Below are positions 55,561-64,000 of a DNA stretch of 64,000 nt, piece by piece. Source of the stretch: Aedes albopictus (lineage: Eukaryota; Arthropoda; Insecta; Diptera; Culicidae). Each line of letters starts with the position of its first letter. Positions within the stretch are counted from its first letter, which is position 1. The stretch covers positions 482,664,252 through 482,728,251 of the forward strand of contig NC_085137.1 in the NCBI RefSeq assembly GCF_035046485.1, given 5' to 3'. Both the position numbers and the translations under genes were made by a program. The notes under the pieces are model-generated. The model was not told the origin of the DNA and did not search any database. It saw only the letters and a program-made list of their open reading frames with translations.

Positions 55561-57299
55561 TTCTCCAAAAAAAAATCACCTTCTCTTGGACAAAGGCTGT
55601 TTTACCGATTTGTACTATGTTTCAATATTATAACTACGATTTCTTTAACCATGTAGTTCTCCTTCTTTTGAACATATACTGTTCATTCGAGTTTCCTATT
55701 TATACTGTGTTTAAGTGTTCTAGTTTTTATCTAATTTAGAAAGTGAAAATTATTTGGTGAAATGGTAACCTCCGCCAGTCAGACGAATTCTTTCAACACA
55801 CACGAAACGCGACATGAGACAAGACATAACACTTATCGTTCGTCAAGAAAAGATTTAAATTACCTTTACAGGACAATGGCCGACTGACTGCGTTGATTTT
55901 CGGATGTTGTTCGTACGCGTCCAAAAACGAAGAGATGTTACAGTATCGTCAGGTCTGCTAGGCCGAAGAGGCACGATACGATTGGGAGGTCATCATCATC
56001 CTTTAATGACTCTTTGGTGTTGGTGATGATCATAGACTACCACGCATTTAACGCATTTAATCAGTTTTGCTTCTTTCCAATTTATGTTGTGATTTATTAT
56101 TCGAGGTATGGACGACGACGCTTGATTCGTTGGATTTGTTTGAGTTTCCAGCATTCTTGTGTTCTTTTATTCTATAGTAGAATACATTTAACCTTGGCTT
56201 TTTGCTTCCATAACACTGCACTGGGCTCAACTCATCTGAAAAAGTTCCATTGGCCACCCAAAGGAACATAACAATCTGACAAATAATATTTTTCGACCAA
56301 ATGTCCATTCGACGAAATGCCCATACGACTAAAATTGACATTCAACATTTAATGTCATGTGTTTCCTCTTCTTTTAAATGGTTTTCGACCAAACATACGC
56401 TTTATGGTTCATTTTCGGGAAATTATAAAGTTCATTTCTATAGAGTCATCTTAAAAGCTTTGAGTGGTTTTCAATTTTTGATTCCTCGTTACACTTGTCC
56501 ATTATGTGAAATTTACTGTCCTATTAATGCACATGCTGTTAAAGAGCCTTTATCAGGTGATCTTGTGTCATGTCATTTTACGAGTACTCTTGTCCAGTAA
56601 TTTTCCGCTCACATTAATTTCACCTCGTTAAAATGTCCTGCCGTCGAATCACACGAAAATTACCAGTCAGTCATGTATAATTATTTCCTCATTCAATTCC
56701 GATCATGCGGCGGAAACTTGTAATCAAATTTTCAACAAACTGCGAAGACAACCAACTTCGCACGTCATTCTATGGATAAATTTCTTAGCTTTCCCAGGAA
56801 TTGTCCGTCGTTCGTGGGCAGCGTACCGTTAAGAGTAAGGGTCACAATCGCAACACACCATATCGCTGCTGGTGGCCATTCCATTTTGTCCCAGTTTCAC
56901 ACTTCCCAGAACAACTCGTCAGGAGTAGTGTGAAGGCGTGCTTTTGTTATGTAGTGAAAGGAGCGGTATTCAGCTGTTAACTGAAATAAGAGGGTTGCTG
57001 ACCTGGATTATTGGAACGAAATGAATGTGACCGTAATTTGATAAAGAAGTCATGTTTGTTTCATTTTTGAATATTGTTTATTTGCTTTTTTTTGATGATT
57101 TTTATGAACACATTTTTATCGTGATGAAATGCAAGGTGAGTGATGAGATGAGTCTTTCTGGTAAGATTGAGCTGAGGTTCTAGAATGGAAGAACCATCAG
57201 CTCAATCCCCACATTAGTCGATTAATGATGATGATCTTATCCTAAAACCTACAATCTAAAAATTTTGAATAAATCCTAAATCACCAGTTTCCAAATCCA
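55561..57299. other. Gene-free region
   Basis: No gene. At 56290-56390 the words CGACCAAATGTCCATTCGAC and CGACCAAACATACG recur, recalling a simple insect repeat. The rest is unremarkable. Confidence 0.4.
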
Positions 57300-57644
57300 A
57301 AACACTTGTTTGAAAATGACCCGCCCTCTTTGAGGTGGGATCGTCAGTCCGCTCTCTCCTTGAGGCCAGAAAACGCCGTTCATTTCGCCGCAAGGATCGA
57401 GAGAGTTACGTTTACGTATACAAAAATATCCTTGAACACTAAAGTTGTCCCCCACTTGACCAGGCGATCGCTTACCACGCCAAGCGTGGGTTGGCACCGA
57501 ATTCGATCGCCTCTAAGCTTTTCCTACCAGCACCAATGTTGAGATTGTATCATTTTGCTCATGGATTTCCCTAAACCCTAAAGGATAAGACTACACCTAC
57601 GCCACTAATTGATCTTGTTCCAGTTTCGAGTTCCGACATCCGAT
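57300..57644. other. GC-richer segment downstream of the 57645 gene
   Basis: The composition of 57310-57540 is more balanced than the surroundings, with a palindromic ACCACGCCAAGCGTGGGT (57474-57491). It could be a UTR or decayed gene, but no product is recognised. No AATAAA on the minus strand was found near the stop at 57645. Confidence 0.35.
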
Positions 57645-58709
57645 TCAGTTCTTGTTCTTGTCCTCGTCGTCTTCGAAGAAGTTTCCAGCAACGGAGGTGG
57701 CCGTTGGCGAAGCCAGAGCCAGTCCATTTTTGCCTGCGATGGCCGTGCCGGTTGGGGCGGAAGCGGCCAAACCTCCTCGGCCGGCGAGGGCGATTCCCGT
57801 TGGCTTGACGGCCGCAACCGAAGGATCATTCGACTGCCTCAGCGATCCCATCTCTTCCTTCTTGCTCTCTTCGTCGGTGACCTGCGGAAGGTTCTGCTCA
57901 CTTGGCTCGTCCGATTGGGAGCGACCCTGTGGCAGTTCCGGTTCCGGAATAGGTTCATCGTCCAGGGAACGAGCCCAGTTACGCTCGATGGTGGCCGACT
58001 TGTCCGGGTGTGACTCCAGCAGGTCGTTTTTCAGTTGAGCTGGAACCGGAGCTGGGACTGGAGCAATTGGGGCGATTGAAGACACGATTTGTGGCTCGGC
58101 CTGGATTTCTGAGTTCGAGCGGGCATGGATGGCTTGCAGCGGTTGAAGGCTGAAGATCGGGTTCAGCGGGTTTTGCAAGGCGTCAAAGTTGCCGTAGAAC
58201 TGGGGTGCACCGGACAGGATGTAATACCGATGTCCTAGCTGGTTTGGTTGGGCTTCCGCTTTGGACGGGAGCTGCTCGGCATCAGCCGGAGCCATGAAGA
58301 TCTGGTTCTTCATCATCGCGGCAGCTTCGCCTTCGGCTGGGGCAGCTGGAGCTTCCGTTGCGGATTCAGGGGATTCGGCGGGCTTTTCCGTGCTCGGCTG
58401 GAAAAAGTTCACGAATCCTTGCCACCAGGGCTGCTCCTCCTGCTTGAGCGACACCAGCCGAATCGGTTTGTCATAGCTGATTGAACTGCTCAGCGGAATC
58501 GATGGATAGTAGTAGACCAGCTGCTGTTTGGGTTGTTCCAGCTTCAGATGCTGAATGGGTTGAATGAGATGCGGCTGGATCTTGAGGGTCGACGGCTGAG
58601 GCTGCAGCAGATAGTACTGAGCCGGTTGGTGGATGATGGTGGTCGTTGGCGCTGATTGGCTTCCAGCGAAAGCTGCTACCAGAAGGATCACCGACACTAG
58701 TCTGCCCAT
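57645..58709 (-). CDS. Secreted DUF4774-type protein (354 aa)
   Basis: Residues 1-19 are a signal peptide (MGRLVSVILLVAAFAGSQSA). Residues 25-75 are Gln/Pro/Tyr-rich (HQPAQYYLLQPQPS). A WWQGFVNFFQPSTEKP block lies near residue 93, followed by Ala/Pro/Glu-rich spacer. The conserved end (about residues 303-342) is a threefold repeat of the form PTGIALAGRGGLAASAPTGT, then AIAGKNGLALASPTATSVAG, which matches my memory of Pfam DUF4774 from insect extracellular proteins. The tail is acidic (FFEDDEDKNKN). The ATG follows directly on an acceptor-like TTTACATCCAG, so a non-coding first exon is likely. It is presumably an extracellular, possibly cuticle- or eggshell-associated protein; that role is inference. 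Confidence 0.82.
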   Translation of the reverse strand: MGRLVSVILLVAAFAGSQSAPTTTIIHQPAQYYLLQPQPSTLKIQPHLIQPIQHLKLEQPKQQLVYYYPSIPLSSSISYDKPIRLVSLKQEEQPWWQGFVNFFQPSTEKPAESPESATEAPAAPAEGEAAAMMKNQIFMAPADAEQLPSKAEAQPNQLGHRYYILSGAPQFYGNFDALQNPLNPIFSLQPLQAIHARSNSEIQAEPQIVSSIAPIAPVPAPVPAQLKNDLLESHPDKSATIERNWARSLDDEPIPEPELPQGRSQSDEPSEQNLPQVTDEESKKEEMGSLRQSNDPSVAAVKPTGIALAGRGGLAASAPTGTAIAGKNGLALASPTATSVAGNFFEDDEDKNKN

Positions 58710-58948
58710 CTGGATGTAAAGAATGAGAATAAGAGAAAAGAACGAGAATCAGATGGACGGACGGATGGTTATTGAACTTCTCCAAGAATTATAGTTAATT
58801 GGCTAAATGCAAGATTCAGATACAGAACGGGTTTGCAGGAATGCAGTTACGGGTATAAGGCAGGTCAGGCCAGTAGTGCAATGGCGCTGCCAAAGAATGG
58901 TGGAAATGTGCAAAACGAGAAAAAACAAGTTTTTTTTTCGCTGCAGCT
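58710..58948. other. Upstream region of the 57645 gene
   Basis: Pyrimidine-rich acceptor just before the ATG. A first exon and promoter may lie here or further right. No definite core promoter was seen. Confidence 0.4.
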
Positions 58949-58949
58949 T

Positions 58950-60298
58950 TAGTCGTGGACTTGAACTTGAATTCGAAGGATAAGGTAAATTTGATTATTA
59001 TTGCCAGACGTTATTTTTGCTACATTTAACCATAAGTTGGTAAATACAATTTTGAATACGGCATCCAACAAGGCATCGAAAGACACGTTGTCAAAAACAC
59101 CCTCGATATCTAAGAAAACACCCAAACAAGATTGCTTTTGAGTGAATGCTTTCTCAATATCGTAAACAACCTTGTGTAAAAGAGCCACAGTGGACTTACC
59201 AGATTAGAAGTCATGTTGGTTCATATGAAGAGGCACGTTGGCCAGATGAACATCATGGATGTAATGATCGACAATGCGTTCTTAACATTTTAAAAGAAAT
59301 GATGTCAAACTCATAAGTCCAAAACTTTCTGCTTCTTCATATCCCACTCGACCCACTTTAGGAATAAACTTTACAGTAATATTTCGCCGGTATTTCCCCT
59401 GTAGCAAAACTGCAAACAAGTAGTTTTTTTTTTTCAAAACATGTTTGAACAAATCCCTTCTGAATCTAGGATATATCCCATCTGCTCCAGGAGATTTAAA
59501 AGGAACAAAGTTATTAAGTGCCCACTCAATCGATTCTATAGTTATGACACTCCGAGCAGAAGTTGAAGAATCATAGCTACAAGAAATGACATCAGGTTCA
59601 TCCGAAGATGTAATATCCACACATCCGGGGAAGTACTGAATCAACATTCCAAAACTTCCTCTTTATAGTAAGTGAAGTCGCCACTTGGCAAACGAAGTTC
59701 GTTCACTTGAAAATCCTTAGATTTTGCAAGGCTTCTGTTCAACCAACTGACTTCACTCAAACTGCAAAAAAACATTTGTGCAAAGGCTTTTCCAGCCGGA
59801 TCATTCAGCAGACCGAAGAACTTTCTGGCAGACCTTGCGAGCTGTCCTGAAACACGCAACGCAACGCAACGCAACGCAACGCAACGCAAATTATTTCCTG
59901 AGCTTGGCTAGATCCGCCAAGGGGTTTCCCTTGTGGTCTTTACAGACCGTAGAGGGTAAGCTTCTTTTAAAGCGTCCATGATGAGGGTCGTTGTAGTATC
60001 AACGACATCATTTAACTCACTTAGAGTGTCAATGGATGGTGAGAATCCATGAAATTAGACCGCAACCAAATCAGTGAAGAGATCCCACTTGGTTGACCGG
60101 AGATTCCTGAAACGCAAAGTTTGCGAAGTAACATTAAATAAAATGATCAGAAAAGATGTAGCGATGATCACCTCACACATGCTAATTGGTCAACTCGTGA
60201 CTGATTTTGTTAAACAAAGCGTTATGTTTAACACTTCATCTCTAGCATATACCATGAAGTTTGGGTGGTTGCCTATGTTAAGTAATCCAAGATCTGTA
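58950..60298 (-). pseudogene. LOA-type LINE copy 2, antisense
   Basis: Reading leftward from 60298: the end of the endonuclease (DLGLLNIGNHPNFMVYARDE, then SDH), a linker interrupted by a CGCAA microsatellite, FFGLLNDPAGKAFAQMFF, the PGCVDITSSDEPDVISCSYD block shared with copy 1 at 33905, KSPGADGIYP, TVKFIPKVGR and motif A (LGVFLDIEGVFDNVSFDAL). Many stops and frame changes. It ends around 58950 before motif B. Confidence 0.8.
59855..59889. repeat. (CGCAA)7 microsatellite
   Basis: Seven perfect CGCAA units, located inside the former coding region of LOA copy 2. Confidence 0.9.
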
Positions 60299-60539
60299 TT
60301 ACACAGAAAAAAATATGTAATTAAAATTTAGCGAGAAATCATGCACATAAAGAGAATGCTAGAGTTAGTGAACTTTTACATTAGATGTAATGTAAAATTA
60401 CATAATCATCGTGTAAATTGCCGCCAACCATCGCGTAAACCGTCATGGACTCCAACCGGTTACGCGACTATTAGCGGAAATTTACACGAACGAAACGTAA
60501 TTTTACATGATATCTCATGTAAATATGCATCACTGCCAA

Positions 60540-60712
60540 CCAGAGATACCATTTATCTGTATTATACAGATTTTTGAGCATTTGTACAGATTGTGTTTAT
60601 ATGGAATACAGATTTTTAATTTATATAAGATACAGATTTTTTACCTTAATTTTGTATGGGATACAGATTTTTGAATGCGTGATACAGAAAATCATCTGGC
60701 ATCGCTGCTGCC
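60540..60712 (-). repeat. Periodic ATCTGTAT element, copy 2
   Basis: Inverted relative to 17495-17680, with ATACAGATTTTT units every 25-35 bases and end words AGATACCA and CTGGCATCGCTG. Confidence 0.65.
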
Positions 60713-60801
60713 AACAATTATCAAAAGGCCTTTTGAAGTGCAGTTTGCGATGACGTGTTTGAACGCATAAGTAGGGGATGGTTCATCATGTGGTAAACAT
60801 A

Positions 60802-61057
60802 CACAGATAAAAATAAGGAGATTTACACGTCATGTAAACTTTATTTTAGTCATTCAAACTTACTGTTATGATGGTTTACATGATATATCATATAAATTTG
60901 TGTTATATGTCATGTAGATACTCAGAGTCATGCTGAATTACATGACATATAAGGAAAGTTTACATGATATTTCAAGAATTTTACATGATATGTCATGTAA
61001 ACTTCTGTGATATCCCACGCTCCAAATATGTGCATCATATGTGTTTTTTGATCTGTA
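60802..61057 (+). mobile_element. CACAGATAAAAA MITE, copy 2
   Basis: Same order as 32281-32552 (GATGGTTTACATGATATATC, ACTCAGAGTCATGCTGAAT, ATATGTGCATCATATG), about 85 per cent identical by eye. Inserted inside the 60299-62200 element. Confidence 0.75.
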
Positions 61058-62202
61058 TACCGAACAATGGACGTATTTACTGTTTCATTTTTACTGAAAG
61101 CAGCAAACACCGGATTCACAAGGATTCCCCTTACAAAAGTAAAGTTTTTGAACTAAGGCTACTTGGGCTGTGCTGTACCATTTTGCATACACAGTTCGAA
61201 AAATTAATGTACATTTACATGATATATAATGCACATAATTGGAGCGTGACATATGCTGTAACTTGACATGATGTTATACGTTTCATGCGCAAATGATTTT
61301 GACGCCATGTAAATTTAATGGTTTGCTTAAGTTTATAGTTCCGAATAATCCAGTATAAATAATGATACTTTCTATTTTTTTTTCTATTTAGCGAAGTAAA
61401 AACAAATGAAATATTTATGCTTTAGAACATATATTTATTTGTAAATATGGTGTGGAACTTTGGTTTTAGGCATTTCAATATAAGAGCAAGTACAATGAAA
61501 TCCAATAACAAATAACACTTTTTCAATCAATCTCTGCAAAAGTTCACTTTGTGCCCTCTGATTTACATAATTTCACAACACACAGAGCTTCATATGTCAC
61601 GAATGCAGCAGATTTTCCCCATCATTATCAAGCTTGGATGCATGTGTCGGTCGTACCAGGATTCGCAGTCTCAGCTTCGATCGATTCCACGGTTCTTGAT
61701 CGCGCGGCTGCTCCTGCTGCTATTTCGACGGCCACTGCGTTTACCGTGACGCGCTGAGCTTGATCGAAAAGGAATATATAATGGAATATTGAATTTCATT
61801 GCGTGAATCATAATTAACATGCAAAACTTACCAGTGAAGCAATTTTCGATCGGAAAAAGTAACAAACTAATCACTTCAAGTGCACCACGGTTAGTTTGTT
61901 TACCTGGGCGCCATGTTGAATTGTCAATCTATCAGCATTACAAGCAGGTCATGTAAAGTTAATGGCTATTTGCTTCAAACTTTCTTGTACAGCAGTAAAC
62001 ATATGATACATCGAATGGAGTTGTGACGCTTGGTTATAATATTGTTGGACAGATAATTTAATGTTGCAAAAGTAAGTAAGCGTTGTTGAATTACATTATG
62101 CGCGATGATATTTCAATGAAATTCAACAATTACATGACCGATAATTACATCAGATTTCAATTACCGTTGTAATTAATATTCATATATTTTTGCTGTGTAA
62201 GT

Positions 62203-62262
62203 CTGCAAAGAGTGATCGTCGCTGTTCTTTTATGCTGAAGATTAATCTGAGCTATTCTAACT
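62203..62262 (-). pseudogene. LOA-type LINE copy 2, endonuclease start
   Basis: Minus-strand AQINLQHKRTATITLCR is the typical beginning of ORF2 endonuclease in LOA/Jockey-type LINEs, so copy 2 extends to here across the TIR element. Confidence 0.7.
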
Positions 62263-62600
62263 GTAGCCACTACCCAAACCAGGCAAGATTAAACTCTTTA
62301 CAATCACAGCACAACCCAAGAAACAATTATAACTTTAAGAAATGCTTCTCAAAGCTGTGTTTTTAAGCCTTGAGTCGAATTATAATTGGTTTAGTTAAGA
62401 TAAAACTGTTTTTCAACTCTTGTTAGCCCAGAAATGGAGAATCTGTTCAACATCAGCCGTTCTATAAGCATTGTAAATGTTATGTTTATTCATTGATCGT
62501 TGCTTCATTACACGGCTGTTGTTCAAGGTTCAACTCGTTTGCTATTTACGAATTTATCAGCAACCTTTCTTCAACGTTTATTAAACCAAGTTGAATGATG
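62263..62600. other. Spacer, nothing recognised
   Basis: May contain further 5' LINE sequence; not recognisable. Confidence 0.3.
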
Positions 62601-62602
62601 TA

Positions 62603-62817
62603 CATAAATGACCCGATTTTGTCAGCCCCTTTTCGGAACACATTTTTTGCTCTCTTCAAAAACTTAAACAGTTTTTCAAATTTATCATTCCTCTATGTTC
62701 TGCATCTCAGCTGTAGTTTGATGATAAATATTAATAAATTGCTTGAAATGTGATCGTAAGATAATGAGAGCAAAAAGTTCGTCACAAAATGGGGCTGACA
62801 AAATCGGGTCCTTACTG
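62603..62817. mobile_element. Tc1/mariner-like MITE (GACCCGATTTTGTCAGCCCC)
   Basis: Arms of about 45 bp share GACCCGATTTTGTCAGCCCC and TTTTTGCTCTC. TA at 62601-62602 and 62818-62819. 215 bp, non-coding. Confidence 0.75.
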
Positions 62818-63071
62818 TATTTTTGTTTAATCGTCTAATAAAGATTTTAGGAACTTAAGTAAATTTGCAGCCACGTTCATTGTAACAAGATTTCTGCGAC
62901 AATTATTGCACCACAATACAAAACAAAATTTGGCAGCAATTTCAATTTTTATATTTGATTGAACAAATGCTGTAAAAAAGTTTCTTAAACGTTTCTTCAA
63001 TATCGCTCTATAAATAAATAAGCAACATTTTTTACATATTTCTCATATGAATATTTTGATCAACTTTTTAT

Positions 63072-63334
63072 CACAGACAAACAGACGTAACACCTTGAAC
63101 GATTTTCATGGAAATCCGTCGCCCAGTTCACACTACCATCACCTGGTGGAAAAGTTGCACGAACCACTGTGTTGTGCAATATCGTCAACAGAAGGCGCTA
63201 GTGTGAAACGTCAAACGCATAGAAAAACGATGCGCGCGCCCCTGGTTGTGAAAGTCACAACTATGCAAATTTAAAATGATCGTTAAAAGCGTGATCGATG
63301 GAAATTTCGCAAGTGTTACGTCTGTTTGTCTGTG
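63072..63334. mobile_element. MITE with CACAGACAAACAGACGTAAC ends
   Basis: Inverted ends of 22 bases, perfect over CACAGACAAACAGACGTAAC. Flanking TTTTTAT at 63065-63071 and 63335-63341 is a 7-bp duplication. 263 bp; the interior is GC-richer (ATGCGCGCGCCCCTGG) and non-coding. Confidence 0.82.
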
Positions 63335-63341
63335 TTTTTAT

Positions 63342-64000
63342 GGCTATATTACCTACATTAATCACAGTTTTATGATAGAACTCACATAATTGACAAGACT
63401 CGAACTCGGGACCTTATGTTTCACTGTCGTCTTCATCTGATCTTCTCCAATCAGGATTGCATGAATTGGAAGATTTAAAGCAGTATTTAAACATTGAATC
63501 GAATACGTTGCCGTCCATACGTTGCTTAAAGATCGCTTAAGTTATGTTGTTCGACTTGTGGTCGACATGAACATTGAAGTTGATTAATGATTGATTAATC
63601 ATATCCACAACGTTTATTTATGTGAATAAACTTTTCTGTAAGCTTTGTTCATCAGCAGCGCTACTGGAGCCTAATAGTGGCCGTGAAGTCAATTCACTAC
63701 GGTGCGATGTTGTTTTGCAAATTTTGTGATCCTTCAAGAATATTTTTTTGTTTCTCATACTCAAAAAAGTAAGTTGTGTTTAGTTTTCGGGACATTCATT
63801 TTGTGTACGAAAGAAAAATGTGTCACCCTGCGGTTAATCTCCTGACAAAAAGTGGATCCTGAACCCGGTCAAGATAGAAATAAGGCTCGATCCGTGTCAT
63901 GATAAAGGAACCAGGGGGGAAACTTATAGACGCTGCTTGTTAGTGGAGCCAGTTGCCGTTTTCAAGCACGGTGGATTTGCTGCCGTTGATCAGTGTAGTG
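63342..64000. other. Right edge, nothing recognised
   Basis: Mixed composition, with GC-richer sequence after about 63640, but no frame, TIR or tandem repeat that I can support. Confidence 0.35.

Larger units (their letters stand above)
60299..62200. mobile_element. 1.9-kb TIR element splitting LOA copy 2
   Basis: Ends TTACACAGAAAAAAATATGT and, inverted, TTACACAGCAAAAATATATG. Flanking sequence on both sides belongs to the LOA endonuclease (C-terminal part left, N-terminal part right). No clear target duplication, and about 130 codons of endonuclease are missing, so deletion accompanied or preceded insertion. The interior holds the ATCTGTAT block and a CACAGATAAAAA MITE, but no transposase. 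Confidence 0.65.

Noticed and set aside
1..64000. Endogenous viral element
   Set aside because: No polymerase, capsid or glycoprotein similarity was recognised; all RT sequences belong to non-LTR retrotransposons.

Overview
The window looks like culicine mosquito DNA, most likely Aedes. It carries a tRNA-derived SINE of the Feilai type, a decayed DD37E mariner relative, LOA-, RTE-, Jockey- and R1-type LINE pieces, many TA-flanked or fold-back MITEs, and small genes embedded in AT-rich repeats. This is judged from motifs recognised by eye; no database search was run.

Genes. Nine small predicted secreted proteins and one 354-residue secreted protein are the only host genes I can support: 1465-1890 (-), 10520-11568 (+, three exons), 16319-16630 (-), 27034-27354 (+), 27583-28011 (+), 29401-29775 (-), 30047-30418 (+), 31100-31633 (-), 45670-46263 (+) and 57645-58709 (-). 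Most are intronless, each starts with a signal peptide, and several end in a short 3' UTR with AATAAA. Five lie within 4.6 kb (27.0-31.6 kb). The 27583 and 45670 proteins share a motif and look like paralogues. The last gene ends in Ala/Gly-rich repeats of the DUF4774 type. I do not know the function of any of them.

Repeats. A 12-bp GGAATTCC-centred module recurs at every stage of decay. The sharp array at 12.37-15.91 kb has a 23-bp period and creates long spurious ORFs on both strands. Blurred versions sit at 1-0.9, 3.3-3.9, 5.5-6.0, 18.3-18.7, 21.5-22.1, 24.1-26.8, 28.2-29.1 and 34.3-36.7 kb, together about 12 kb.

Mobile elements. 6.0-9.98 kb is an RTE-like LINE broken by two fold-back MITEs. 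18.67-20.79 kb is a long-TIR element with CACAGTG ends and a 5-bp duplication. 33.9-45.1 kb is a LOA-type LINE opened by a 3.0-kb TIR element and by a 5'-truncated RTE-like LINE. That LINE is split by a 3.9-kb TIR element, which itself holds a SINE, a Jockey fragment and a small fold-back. Exact target-site duplications order most of these insertions. 48.1-49.1 kb is a DD37E transposon remnant, 54.29-55.43 kb is an ORF1-only LINE-like retrocopy, and 58.95-62.26 kb is an antisense LOA copy split by a 1.9-kb TIR element. No CRISPR, rRNA, operon or functional tRNA gene was seen.
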